Assembly: GCA_964511665.1 (NCBI GenBank)
Contig: CAZEHA010000041.1
Span: 1 to 33,742 of the forward strand
Length of the DNA stretch: 33,742 nucleotides
Direction: 5' to 3'
Source: JAGOEF01 sp964511665
GTDB taxonomy: Bacteria; Bacteroidota; Bacteroidia; Bacteroidales; ML635J-15
This document shows positions 15,440 through 23,780 of the stretch, piece after piece. Each line of letters starts with the position of its first letter. Position 1 is the stretch's first letter. The notes beneath the pieces are model-generated. The model did no database searches. It saw only the letters and a program-made list of their open reading frames with translations, and was not told the origin of the DNA. Both the position numbers and the translations under genes were made by a program.

Positions 15440-18112
15440 ATGAAAAATCAATTATTATTCGTGTTGTTTTTATGTATTCATATTAATATGTATGCACAAG
15501 TGCCCGAATGGTTGGTGTCGAACCCCGGCATGGGCGAAGACCTTGCTATAGATCAATTCAACAACACCTTTACCTGTGGTCAGTTTGTTGGCACCGCCAG
15601 TTTTGACGATTACAATTTCACAAGCAATGGTGCTCAAGATATTATAGTTGCAAAGTACTCACCCTCAGGAGCATTATTGTGGGCAACTACTTTTGGTGGT
15701 TCAGGCAGCGACTTTGTTTCAGAAATAGTGTACGATGGCTATGGCAGTGTTTGGGTTACAGGGCAATTTACCGGAACCTTCGAAGTGAGTGGAAATCAAT
15801 ATCCTTCGTATGGTGGATCTGATATATTTCTTATTAAGATTAATGCTGCAAATGGAGAAATCGAGTTTTTTAAACAATGCGGTGGAACAGGAAACGACAC
15901 AGGAATTGGCCTCGAATGCGATGACTGGGGTAATCTTATTTTTTCGGGAATTTTTATAGGTAACTTCTCATACGGGGCTTTTCATTTAAGCGGTGGAAGT
16001 TACGAAGTGTTTGTGTTAAAACTCGATATTTCGGGGAATTTAATATGGGGTAAGCAAATTAGCGGATCGAACATCGAAAGCATCTGGTGTGCCACTACCG
16101 ATAATTACAACAATATCTATTTGGCGGGGTTTACCAGTTCATCAACAGTGCAATTCCCCTCACTATCAGTCGATTTTCAGAGTTCAGGTCAATTTATTGT
16201 AAAGCTCGACAATCAAGGCAATACTGTTTGGGTTACCAAAGCGCAATTTACAGGCGAAATATATAGCATTGCCGTTGGTGAGAACGGACAATTGGCAGGA
16301 ACCGGTAATTTTGATAACAACGCCACATTTGGTTCTTTTCAATTGACATCGGCCGGAAACGACGATATATTTATTTTTAAAATCGACAATACCGGAAACT
16401 ATCTGTGGGCTTTCGGGTATGGAGGAACAGGTATTGATTCGGGCTACGTTATTGACTTCAATTCAGAAGGTGATATCTTTGTAGCCGGTTACTTTCAGGG
16501 AAATTTCAGTATCGGCAACACTCCCCTTATTGGAGGGTCCAGCTTGAAATCGTTTTTGGTGAAAACATCCCCTCAAGGAATTCCCCTTTGGGTAATTCAA
16601 ACAAGTGGATCTTCGCAATCGTCGCATTATATAAGAGGCATTTGGGTTGGCGGAAACGATTTATTGTACGTATCGGGCGTGGGTGGCGAAGATATTATCA
16701 TGGGAAATTTAAACATCCCTCTTACCGGTGGATTCCTTGTAAAATTATTCGATGACGCCAATGTAATTCAAGGTTTTGTTTTTAACGACAATAATAACAA
16801 TGCAATATTCGACGATAATGAAACAGGAATTCAGAACATCGTAGTAAGCCTCAACGAAGGTATATCGGTAACTGCATCGGGAAGCAACGGAGAGTATCAT
16901 CATTACACAAACCAAGGCATGCAAGTGGTTAGCATCGATAATATGCCACTATATTATAATGCAAGCACTCCAATGATGTATTCAGCTGAATTTTCGGGTA
17001 TGGGGAATTATGTATCAGAAAATAATTTTGGGCTGGTTGCAATTGGCGATATTAACGATCTCAGTATCGATTTAACACAAGTAACTGTGGCTAAAGCCGG
17101 GTACGTACTTAGCTATTTAATCACTTGCAAAAACATTGGAACAACTAATTTGAATGTCAGCGTATTGTTACAACCCGACAACAATGTGTCGTACCTATAC
17201 TCATCACCTACTCATTCGGCAATAACAGGGCAACAAATTCAATGGGAACTTAGCAACATGCTTCCTCAACAGATTTTTAACATATTTGTATATTTCAATG
17301 TTCCACAAAATGCAGTTATAGGTGACCAAATTCATGCCGTTGCACAAGTGCTCCCTACCGAAAACGATGAGAATATTTTAAACAACACATTTCAACATAT
17401 TGCTAATGTGGTGGGTCCGTTCGACCCCAACTATAAAACAGTAAATATTCAGGAACTCAACGATGTTTCGCAACCCGACTGGCTCGAGTACACAATTCAC
17501 TTCCAGAATATTGGCAACCACACGGCCTACAATGTGGTGATAATCGATACCATATCACCGTTTTTAAACCTCCCCGATTTCGAACTTATTTCGAGCAGTT
17601 TTCCTGTAATCGTTAATTTTAGTCAGCAGGCCAAAATGGAGTTTCGGTTCGAAAACATTATGCTGCCCGATTCGGCTTCTGACCCGGTAGGTTCGTGCGG
17701 TTTCGTAAAATTTCGCATTAAATATAAAACCACCATTCCGCTAAACGATTCCATTACCAACTGTGCCGATATATATTTCGACTATCAGCCTGCCATACGA
17801 ACCAATACGGCTGTTACCCATTATCGCGAAAGCGCCACCATTAAAAAACCCAGTACAGAAACCCTGTTATTGTCGGCATTCCCGAACCCTGCTGCAAACG
17901 ATTTGTATTTGCAGATAGAATCACCTAACAATACAACCAGCAATGTTGCCATATATAGTATTAATTCTGTTAGGTTGATGAATTTTGAATTGCCTTTGGT
18001 TCTGGGTAACAACACAGTGCATCTCGACATTAGCAATTTCGACAGCGGCATGTATATAATTGTGGTTACCACGGGCATTAGAACCTACTATCGAAGAATT
18101 ATTAAAACCTGA
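15440..18112 (+). CDS. Secreted beta-propeller protein with type A T9SS C-terminal sorting domain
   Basis: The 890-residue protein has a signal peptide (about 1-20, ending INMYAQ). Residues about 20-430 are SBBP-like beta-propeller repeats with the recurring pattern 'DIFLIKIN...G...W...GG.G.D....D..GN....G.F.G'. A segment with NDNNNNAIFDDNETGIQNI resembles a SdrD-B/carboxypeptidase-regulatory fold. A DUF11/DUF7619-like beta-sandwich follows (LEYTIHFQNIGNHTAYNVV onward, ending with ADIYFDYQPAI). Residues 809-890 are a type A T9SS tail with AFPNPA, a TVHLDIS strand and SGMYIIVV. It should be secreted through T9SS and cleaved at the tail. It lies 82 bases after the PKD gene on the same strand, with no terminator or clear promoter seen between, so they may be co-transcribed. 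Its substrate or role is not evident. Confidence 0.87.
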   Translation: MKNQLLFVLFLCIHINMYAQVPEWLVSNPGMGEDLAIDQFNNTFTCGQFVGTASFDDYNFTSNGAQDIIVAKYSPSGALLWATTFGGSGSDFVSEIVYDGYGSVWVTGQFTGTFEVSGNQYPSYGGSDIFLIKINAANGEIEFFKQCGGTGNDTGIGLECDDWGNLIFSGIFIGNFSYGAFHLSGGSYEVFVLKLDISGNLIWGKQISGSNIESIWCATTDNYNNIYLAGFTSSSTVQFPSLSVDFQSSGQFIVKLDNQGNTVWVTKAQFTGEIYSIAVGENGQLAGTGNFDNNATFGSFQLTSAGNDDIFIFKIDNTGNYLWAFGYGGTGIDSGYVIDFNSEGDIFVAGYFQGNFSIGNTPLIGGSSLKSFLVKTSPQGIPLWVIQTSGSSQSSHYIRGIWVGGNDLLYVSGVGGEDIIMGNLNIPLTGGFLVKLFDDANVIQGFVFNDNNNNAIFDDNETGIQNIVVSLNEGISVTASGSNGEYHHYTNQGMQVVSIDNMPLYYNASTPMMYSAEFSGMGNYVSENNFGLVAIGDINDLSIDLTQVTVAKAGYVLSYLITCKNIGTTNLNVSVLLQPDNNVSYLYSSPTHSAITGQQIQWELSNMLPQQIFNIFVYFNVPQNAVIGDQIHAVAQVLPTENDENILNNTFQHIANVVGPFDPNYKTVNIQELNDVSQPDWLEYTIHFQNIGNHTAYNVVIIDTISPFLNLPDFELISSSFPVIVNFSQQAKMEFRFENIMLPDSASDPVGSCGFVKFRIKYKTTIPLNDSITNCADIYFDYQPAIRTNTAVTHYRESATIKKPSTETLLLSAFPNPAANDLYLQIESPNNTTSNVAIYSINSVRLMNFELPLVLGNNTVHLDISNFDSGMYIIVVTTGIRTYYRRIIKT

Positions 18113-18155
18113 TTTATCAGCCTGTTGCGACACACAAACAACAGCATATTAAAAA

Positions 18156-18202
18156 GTTCTTTCGAACCCGGTCGAAACCCGATTCGAAAGAACATTTTTT
18201 TT
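18156..18202 (+). terminator. Rho-independent terminator between convergent genes (probably bidirectional)
   Basis: Perfect 11-base arms GTTCTTTCGAA (18156-18166) and TTCGAAAGAAC (18183-18193) flank a 16-base loop that itself can form a small GGT/ACC hairpin. Eight T follow at 18195-18202, ending transcription from the beta-propeller gene. Five A at 18151-18155 give a shorter T tract for the opposing OsmC gene. Confidence 0.85.
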
Positions 18203-18253
18203 GACGGCTGCCACAAACTGCGTTAGCCCACAGTATATGTATTTGAAAAATGT

Positions 18254-18694
18254 CTATTTCAGTTTGGCATCCATAATAATTTTCACCGATGCCAGTGCCA
18301 ACGAAACGGGGCAATTCTTTTTGGCTACCTCGGCCAGTTCCATGAATTTATCGTGCGAGATACCGGGTATTTTAGCTTCTAAGTTGAGGTGTATTTCGGT
18401 AAACTCAAAGTGGCCATCGATATTGTCCATGCTTACCGATGCCTTGGCTTTCAGTTCGTCGGCGGTGAAACCGGCACCATTCAGCTGAAAACTGAGTGCC
18501 ATAGCAAAACATCCTGCATGAGCTGCTGCTATAAGTTCCTCGGGATTGGTGCCCGCTTTACCGTCTTCGCTCATAAATCGTGCTGCAAACGAATAGGGTG
18601 TTTCGTTTAGAACTCCACTGGTTGAACTTAGTATTCCTTTTCCCTCTTTTCCGGTGCCGTTCCAAACGGCTGTTGCTTTACGGGTAATTGCCAT
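18254..18694 (-). CDS. osmC: OsmC-family peroxiredoxin (organic hydroperoxide reductase)
   Basis: The 146-residue protein has the full length and signatures of the OsmC subfamily: NPEELIAAAHAGCFAMALS with peroxidatic C62, the partner C128 in KNCPVSLAL, and the conserved Arg in FAARF (R39). It reduces organic hydroperoxides in the cytoplasm and fits protection of an anaerobe with oxygen-sensitive iron-sulfur enzymes. It is a single gene, divergent from cutC and convergent with the beta-propeller gene, separated from the latter by a terminator. A TAAATTTG -7 element lies 33 bases upstream. Confidence 0.93.
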   Translation of the reverse strand: MAITRKATAVWNGTGKEGKGILSSTSGVLNETPYSFAARFMSEDGKAGTNPEELIAAAHAGCFAMALSFQLNGAGFTADELKAKASVSMDNIDGHFEFTEIHLNLEAKIPGISHDKFMELAEVAKKNCPVSLALASVKIIMDAKLK

Positions 18695-18726
18695 TTTTAC
18701 AAATTTTATAAGTTATACAATTCAAA

Positions 18727-18734
18727 CAAATTTA
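18727..18734 (-). promoter_or_regulatory. -7 element of osmC
   Basis: The minus strand reads TAAATTTG, matching TAnnTTTG, 32 bases before the osmC ATG. No convincing -33 TTTG is seen at the expected distance. Confidence 0.4.
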
Positions 18735-18838
18735 AACAGTAAATGTTCAACAGTAATAAAGAACCATTGTGCACATATTACAACATTATTTTTGAAACAC
18801 ACCATGCGCTATACCATTCAAATTTGTACTTTTATCAA

Positions 18839-19591
18839 ATGAATCGCAACGTTATGAACTATACCATAGAAGTGTGCTGTGAATCGCTGTATTCGGCGCA
18901 AGTGGCGGCCAATGCAGGCGCACACCGCCTTGAGTTATGCACAGCTCTCGACCTCGGAGGCCTTACGCCATCGCAGGGATTAATAAACCGTGTTTGCAAA
19001 TCGGTCGAAATTCCGGTGTTTGTACTCATACGCCCGCGACGTGGAAATTTCTGCTATTCGGCCGGCGAAGTCGATGTAATGCTTTCCGACATTGGTATTG
19101 CACTCGATTCGGGAGCAGCCGGCATTGTGTCGGGGGCACTTGATACATGCGGTAATATCGACATTGAAACCACATCGGCACTGATGCATGCCTGCAAGGG
19201 CAAACCGTTTACTTTTCATCGCGCTTTCGACCGCACAGCCGATAAATTCCAAGCACTCGAAAAACTAATAACAATGGGTGTGCAACGTATACTCAGTTCG
19301 GGCGGTGCAAGTACAGCACAATTGGGCATTGCAACACTCAAACGTTTAATAGAACAATCAGCCAATCAGATTATTGTCATGCCGGGGGGCGGGATAAAAC
19401 CCGAAAACATTAGGGAAATAGCAGAAACAGGAGCAAAAGAGTTTCACTTTTCGGCGCGACAAGCCGTTGTTTTACATAGCACACTACCACAATCGGTTGT
19501 GAAGCTAAACAATGGAGAACTCGACGAAAATCAATACTTTGAATGCTCAAGCGAAATACTGCAGCGCATTATAAAACAATTAACACACTAA
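18839..19591 (+). CDS. cutC: CutC family protein
   Basis: The 250-residue TIM-barrel protein has the CutC signatures IEVCCES, AGAHRLELC, GGLTPSQG, VFVLIRPRRGNFCY, TFHRAFD, ILSSGG and MPGGGI. CutC was linked to copper homeostasis in E. coli, but its direct biochemical role remains unsettled. The start at 18839 (MNRNVMNY) is chosen over an in-frame ATG at 18743, which would add 32 unrelated residues. The ATG at 18854 is an equally possible start. It is followed after 12 bases by a transglutaminase-fold lipoprotein gene on the same strand, so the two are probably one operon. Confidence 0.92.
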   Translation: MNRNVMNYTIEVCCESLYSAQVAANAGAHRLELCTALDLGGLTPSQGLINRVCKSVEIPVFVLIRPRRGNFCYSAGEVDVMLSDIGIALDSGAAGIVSGALDTCGNIDIETTSALMHACKGKPFTFHRAFDRTADKFQALEKLITMGVQRILSSGGASTAQLGIATLKRLIEQSANQIIVMPGGGIKPENIREIAETGAKEFHFSARQAVVLHSTLPQSVVKLNNGELDENQYFECSSEILQRIIKQLTH

Positions 19592-19603
19592 GCTTTTCGC
19601 AAT

Positions 19604-22186
19604 ATGAAACACCTATTTCTGGTTCTTATTATGGCAGCACTTGTGCTTGCATCGTGCCACAGGCAAGAGCCGCAACAAACTCACGATTACTATGCCCTGG
19701 TTAATGAAGACTTTAAGAAAGTAGAACAACTTACCAAAAACAGGTCGAATCAATTGTACAGTGTTTTTTCGGAAGATCTTACTGGGGATGAGCAGAAATA
19801 CCTGAGATTTTTGTATGCCTACATGCCACTGTCTGATTTAGCCGATAACGACGGTAAGTTCTTTTTGGCACAGGTGCGCACTGCGCTCGAAGCACGAGCC
19901 TATTTTTCGTGGGGAAAGCAAATTCCCGATGATATTTTCAGGCACTTTGTGCTGCCATATCGTGTAAACAATGAATATCCCGACTCGGCTCGTCAGGTGT
20001 TTTTCAACGAATTAAAATCGAGGGTGGCAACACTCAGCATGTACGATGCAGCTTTGGAGGTGAACCACTGGTGTCACGAAAAACTTAATTATCGCGGCAC
20101 CGACGAAAGAACCATCTCGCCCCTCGATGCCATGCGCTCCACATTTGGCCGCTGCGGCGAAGAGTCAACTTTTGCAGTAACGGCACTGCGTTCGGTGGGT
20201 ATTCCGGCGCGGCAGGTGTACACACCACGATGGGCACATTGCGACGACAATCATGCCTGGGTGGAGGTGTGGGTCGACGGAAAGTGGTATTTTATGGGAG
20301 CCTGTGAACCGGAGGCAAAATTGAATAAAGGGTGGTTCGAGGCGCCTGTGTTGCGTGCTATGCTGGTTCATACCCGTGTTTTTGGTCGTTACAACAGCAA
20401 TTCGAATGTGATGATGGAGTATAGCAATCATGCCATTATTAACGTTATCGACACATACATTGAACCCGTAGAATATCACATTGTTGTTACCGACAGCAGT
20501 GGGAAGCCCCTGCATCAGGCCGAAGTAAGTTTTGGGCTCTACAATTATGCCGAGTTCTACCCTATTGCCCGCTTGAAAACCGATAGCACCGGACACTGTT
20601 GCCTGAATACCAATCGCGGAAGTTTGTTGATTTTTGCACATAAAAATGGCAGCAGTGCTTATGCAGCATATCGTATTGCCGATAATAAAAAATCGGACAC
20701 CCTGAACCTGAGCCTGCACTACGACACCAATACAGAGTATTTCGAAAATATCGACATTATTGTTCCCGAAGCCAACAATGTATCGCCCGATACAAGCGGA
20801 AACTTTGCCAATTCAATACGTTTGCAGTTCGAAGATTCAATCCGAAAGGCATATGCAGCGAGTTTCCCAAATACCAGCGATATCGAAAACTTCGCAAAAA
20901 GAGTCGGAATTAAAACTACCGATATCAGCACTCACATACAATTAAGCATGGGTAACTACAACGAAATCATGCAATTCATCGAAAAGACTTCGGTAATCGA
21001 CAAAGGTTTATGTGTCGATTTTTTGAACCTGCTCAACGAAAAAGATCACCGCGATGCCCGTGCAGCAGTGCTTATTAACCATTTTAACAATAGGCCCGTA
21101 AAAAAATACAACAACGAGATATATCTGAGTTATGTATTGAACCCACGTATTGCTAATGAAAAAATGAAAGCGTGGCGAAGTGTTTTCGGGAAAGAGTTTT
21201 CAAATAGTTTTACCGATTCTTGCAGAAACAATCCGGACCTCATCGTTCATTTTATCAACAACACCATTAGCATCAACAACGAATGGAACTACTACGGCGT
21301 GCCCATCACTCCCATTGGTGTTCACGAAATGAAAATAGCCGACACGAAAAGCCGTAATATTTATTTTGTGGCAATTTGCCGCAGCATGGGTATAGCTTCA
21401 CGGCTGAATCCGGTTACCTATCAGCCTGAGTATTACACCAATGGAGTGTGGAACAGCGCGAATTTTGAAACAACAACAGTTGAAAATGCTACCGAAAAAG
21501 CCGGCCTCACACTGGTAGCAAGCAACAAATCGATGAAGTATTACAGCGATTTCACACTGGCACAATATTCGAACGGCAAGTTTACAACTCTCGATTACGG
21601 CTGGGACACTCCCTTGCACGACATCGAAATGCCTTTGCAGCTTGCACCCGGATATTACGTAATTACTACCGGAAAACGATTGAACAACGGCGATGTGCTT
21701 GTATGGCGTAAGTATATCGATTTGAAAGTAGGCGATAACAAATCGACTGAGGTTATAGTGCGTGAATCGGGTTTACCCAAACCCTTGGGGAAACTTAATA
21801 ATTTAGAAGACGTAAAGCCTAATATCGCAAAAGACTTTTACATGATTGCATGGATCGACACAGGCAAAGAACCGGGCAAACATGTACTGAACGAACTCAG
21901 CAACAACAAACAACACATTGAAACCCGTAACCTGGCCATTCAGTTGCTCACTGTAAACCACGAAAAACAGCTTTTCGAATACTATTCGCTACCCTCATTA
22001 TGCAATTCGGTGCATGTTAGCGGCAAACCCAATTTCGATATGCTTCAACTATACCAAACCTCAAGCATCAACAACTTGCCTGTGATAGTGCTTTGCGATG
22101 CAAAGGGGAACATATATTACTACCAAAGCGGTTATAAGGTTGGTATGGTAAATCAGATGCTATCGATTATCGACCAATTACAGTAA
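19604..22186 (+). CDS. Transglutaminase-like lipoprotein
   Basis: The 860-residue protein has a lipoprotein signal peptide with lipobox LASC (C18). A transglutaminase-like domain lies at about residues 145-245, with catalytic Cys C184 in FGRCGEES, His H217 in DDNHAWVEVW and the family motif YFMGACEPEAKLN. After it come beta-sandwich segments (about 285-380; carboxypeptidase-regulatory-like, with VVTDSSGKPL) and a long C-terminal part that repeats a transglutaminase-like pattern without obvious catalytic residues (about 590-700, with FVAICRSMGIASRLNPVTYQPE), ending in a thioredoxin-like stretch. It probably sits on the periplasmic or outer face of a membrane and acts as a protease or amidase on peptides; the substrate is unknown. 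It lies 12 bases after cutC. Confidence 0.85.
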   Translation: MKHLFLVLIMAALVLASCHRQEPQQTHDYYALVNEDFKKVEQLTKNRSNQLYSVFSEDLTGDEQKYLRFLYAYMPLSDLADNDGKFFLAQVRTALEARAYFSWGKQIPDDIFRHFVLPYRVNNEYPDSARQVFFNELKSRVATLSMYDAALEVNHWCHEKLNYRGTDERTISPLDAMRSTFGRCGEESTFAVTALRSVGIPARQVYTPRWAHCDDNHAWVEVWVDGKWYFMGACEPEAKLNKGWFEAPVLRAMLVHTRVFGRYNSNSNVMMEYSNHAIINVIDTYIEPVEYHIVVTDSSGKPLHQAEVSFGLYNYAEFYPIARLKTDSTGHCCLNTNRGSLLIFAHKNGSSAYAAYRIADNKKSDTLNLSLHYDTNTEYFENIDIIVPEANNVSPDTSGNFANSIRLQFEDSIRKAYAASFPNTSDIENFAKRVGIKTTDISTHIQLSMGNYNEIMQFIEKTSVIDKGLCVDFLNLLNEKDHRDARAAVLINHFNNRPVKKYNNEIYLSYVLNPRIANEKMKAWRSVFGKEFSNSFTDSCRNNPDLIVHFINNTISINNEWNYYGVPITPIGVHEMKIADTKSRNIYFVAICRSMGIASRLNPVTYQPEYYTNGVWNSANFETTTVENATEKAGLTLVASNKSMKYYSDFTLAQYSNGKFTTLDYGWDTPLHDIEMPLQLAPGYYVITTGKRLNNGDVLVWRKYIDLKVGDNKSTEVIVRESGLPKPLGKLNNLEDVKPNIAKDFYMIAWIDTGKEPGKHVLNELSNNKQHIETRNLAIQLLTVNHEKQLFEYYSLPSLCNSVHVSGKPNFDMLQLYQTSSINNLPVIVLCDAKGNIYYYQSGYKVGMVNQMLSIIDQLQ

Positions 22187-22202
22187 AGCAAAAAAGATTA
22201 TT

Positions 22203-23186
22203 CTATTGTTCAACCGAAGACTTTAAAACATCATCCGACAGATTTGCCTGTATAAGATAGTGCAAATTCGAAAGAAGCCGATATAAGGTCATATCGTTAA
22301 TTCTATTTCCCTTTTCGAGAAGATCCCAACGCGGAGCAATTTTAAAGCACTTATCAACTACAGAGGGGTAATCGAAGTTTCCTTCGAACGAAATATCGAT
22401 AACAATGGCATTTTCGGGAACAGCCGAAGTAGGTATTATAAATTTTGATGAGGGAACAGCCGAAATAACAACATCCGACAGGGCTACCGACTTTAAAATA
22501 TGTGAAAACGCCGTGTATTTGTGGCACACTTCAACACTGCCGTGTTCGTTGAGCAGCATCAAAGCCAGCGATCGGCCAACAGCCAGACTGTCGTTGATTA
22601 TCGTGAAACGTTTACCCTCGATATTGAATGGATTTGTTTTGGCATGTTCCGGATAAAAACCCTGTAGATCGAAGAACTCCTCGTAGTCGAGAAAATTGCG
22701 TTTCAATATGCTGAGTATTCCTTTTGCCGTAGGTGGAATTACCAGCTTTCGCAACTGCTCGGGGTCTTTGAAACGCTCAAACTGAACCAAATAGCCCAAA
22801 TATGAATAGTGCAATCCTTCAACATCTTTAGCCGGAGAAATCATATTCATAAACTTTACGTCTTTTTCGCCATAAGCGGTTGGGTACATCACTATGATGC
22901 CATGCACCGAGGCGTCGTTGTTCAAATGGGCTATGGTTTTCGTCAGCATTTCGGCATCGCGGGTTTCATACACCTGGCACTCTACCTTATTCTCGTTACA
23001 AAAACGGGCAATACCACGAACATACGAACGACTACCCGCGTCTTCAGATGTAAGAATTGCGGCCAGCACCGGCTGAATTTCCAATTGTTGGAACAATGCC
23101 CTGTTACAACTAAATTGCGGGATATCGTATTTATTAATAATTCCTGCTACGTGCAAAACTTTCTTCTTGTCTATTGGCAATATCAT
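22203..23186 (-). CDS. FolD-like methylenetetrahydrofolate dehydrogenase, resembling dehydrogenase-only Mtd1
   Basis: The 327-residue protein has the FolD fold: SYVRGIARFC near Y55, HGIIVMYP, PAKDVEGLH (119-126), IPPTAKGI, a Rossmann-like NDSLAVGRSLALMLL, and DVVISAVPSS and VIDISFEG. The lysine of the YVxxK motif, needed for the cyclohydrolase step in bifunctional FolD, is Ile59 here, and the GRS of the nucleotide loop is shifted. These features and the KDVEGL-H segment recall yeast Mtd1, an NAD-dependent enzyme with dehydrogenase activity only. It probably oxidises 5,10-methylene-THF to methenyl-THF with NAD. Its ATG overlaps the upstream phosphoesterase stop (ATGA), so they are coupled. It could instead be a paralogue with a different one-carbon role. 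Confidence 0.75.
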   Translation of the reverse strand: MILPIDKKKVLHVAGIINKYDIPQFSCNRALFQQLEIQPVLAAILTSEDAGSRSYVRGIARFCNENKVECQVYETRDAEMLTKTIAHLNNDASVHGIIVMYPTAYGEKDVKFMNMISPAKDVEGLHYSYLGYLVQFERFKDPEQLRKLVIPPTAKGILSILKRNFLDYEEFFDLQGFYPEHAKTNPFNIEGKRFTIINDSLAVGRSLALMLLNEHGSVEVCHKYTAFSHILKSVALSDVVISAVPSSKFIIPTSAVPENAIVIDISFEGNFDYPSVVDKCFKIAPRWDLLEKGNRINDMTLYRLLSNLHYLIQANLSDDVLKSSVEQ

Positions 23187-23683
23187 AAGCTCTGTCGTTT
23201 AATTTCTAAAACATCCAGATCGACTATTTGTTTATGGTCGATTGAAAAACGTACAGCTGTTTTCACTGTGTGAATCCCCCGGTTACCTGCAGCACCCGGG
23301 TTAATGTGTAACATCCGGAGTTTTTTGTCGTAGATTACTTTAAGGATATGTGAATGGCCGCAGACAAACAAGCCCGGTGGGTTTTTAAAAATTTCAGCTT
23401 TTACTTCACGGGCATAATTTCCGGGATAGCCGCCTATATGTGTTATCCAAACATCGGTTTCTTCAACTGTAAAACGAGCGTGTTGCTTAAATTCAACCCT
23501 GACATCGTAACCGTCGCAATTACCATAAACTCCCCTTAAGGGTTTAAAGGCCCTAAGCCGGTCGGCTACACTTATATCGCCCATGTCGCCGGCATGCCAA
23601 ATTTCGTCGACATCGGCAAAGTAATCGAATAGAGCATCTTCTATATGACCGTGTGTATCGCTTATTAAACCTATGCGTATCAT
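23183..23683 (-). CDS. YfcE/MJ0936-type metallophosphoesterase
   Basis: The 166-residue protein has the calcineurin-like metal-binding motifs in order: SDTHGH (D9, H11), GDMGD, GNCDGYD, THIGGYPG and CGHSH. This is the length and order of the YfcE/MJ0936 family, small divalent-metal phosphodiesterases of unsettled physiological substrate. The start is placed at the ATG at 23681-23683 (MIRIGLISDTHG), with AGGA just upstream. A longer in-frame start would add 51 residues reaching into the RmuC gene. It overlaps the FolD-like gene by 4 bases (ATGA). Confidence 0.88.
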   Translation of the reverse strand: MIRIGLISDTHGHIEDALFDYFADVDEIWHAGDMGDISVADRLRAFKPLRGVYGNCDGYDVRVEFKQHARFTVEETDVWITHIGGYPGNYAREVKAEIFKNPPGLFVCGHSHILKVIYDKKLRMLHINPGAAGNRGIHTVKTAVRFSIDHKQIVDLDVLEIKRQSL

Positions 23684-23747
23684 TCCTGCAGTTTCAGATT
23701 GTTTTACAAAACAGGCTTGCAATATAATACAACTGTTAAAGTTTTTG

Positions 23748-23755
23748 TACTTTTG
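23748..23755 (+). promoter_or_regulatory. -7 element of rmuC
   Basis: TACTTTTG matches TAnnTTTG and lies 25 bases before the rmuC ATG. No TTTG -33 box is seen at standard spacing. Confidence 0.4.
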
Positions 23756-23780
23756 ACCGGAGAACATAATACACCGAACG

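Noticed and set aside
18791..18826. TTTG and CAAATTTG upstream of cutC as a promoter
   Set aside because: The -7 box lacks the TA start of TAnnTTTG and the spacing of 24 bases is too long; not strong enough to list.
20165..20719. 184-residue open frame antisense to the transglutaminase lipoprotein
   Set aside because: It sits within the catalytic domain region of a confident gene and has no signal, domain or promoter.
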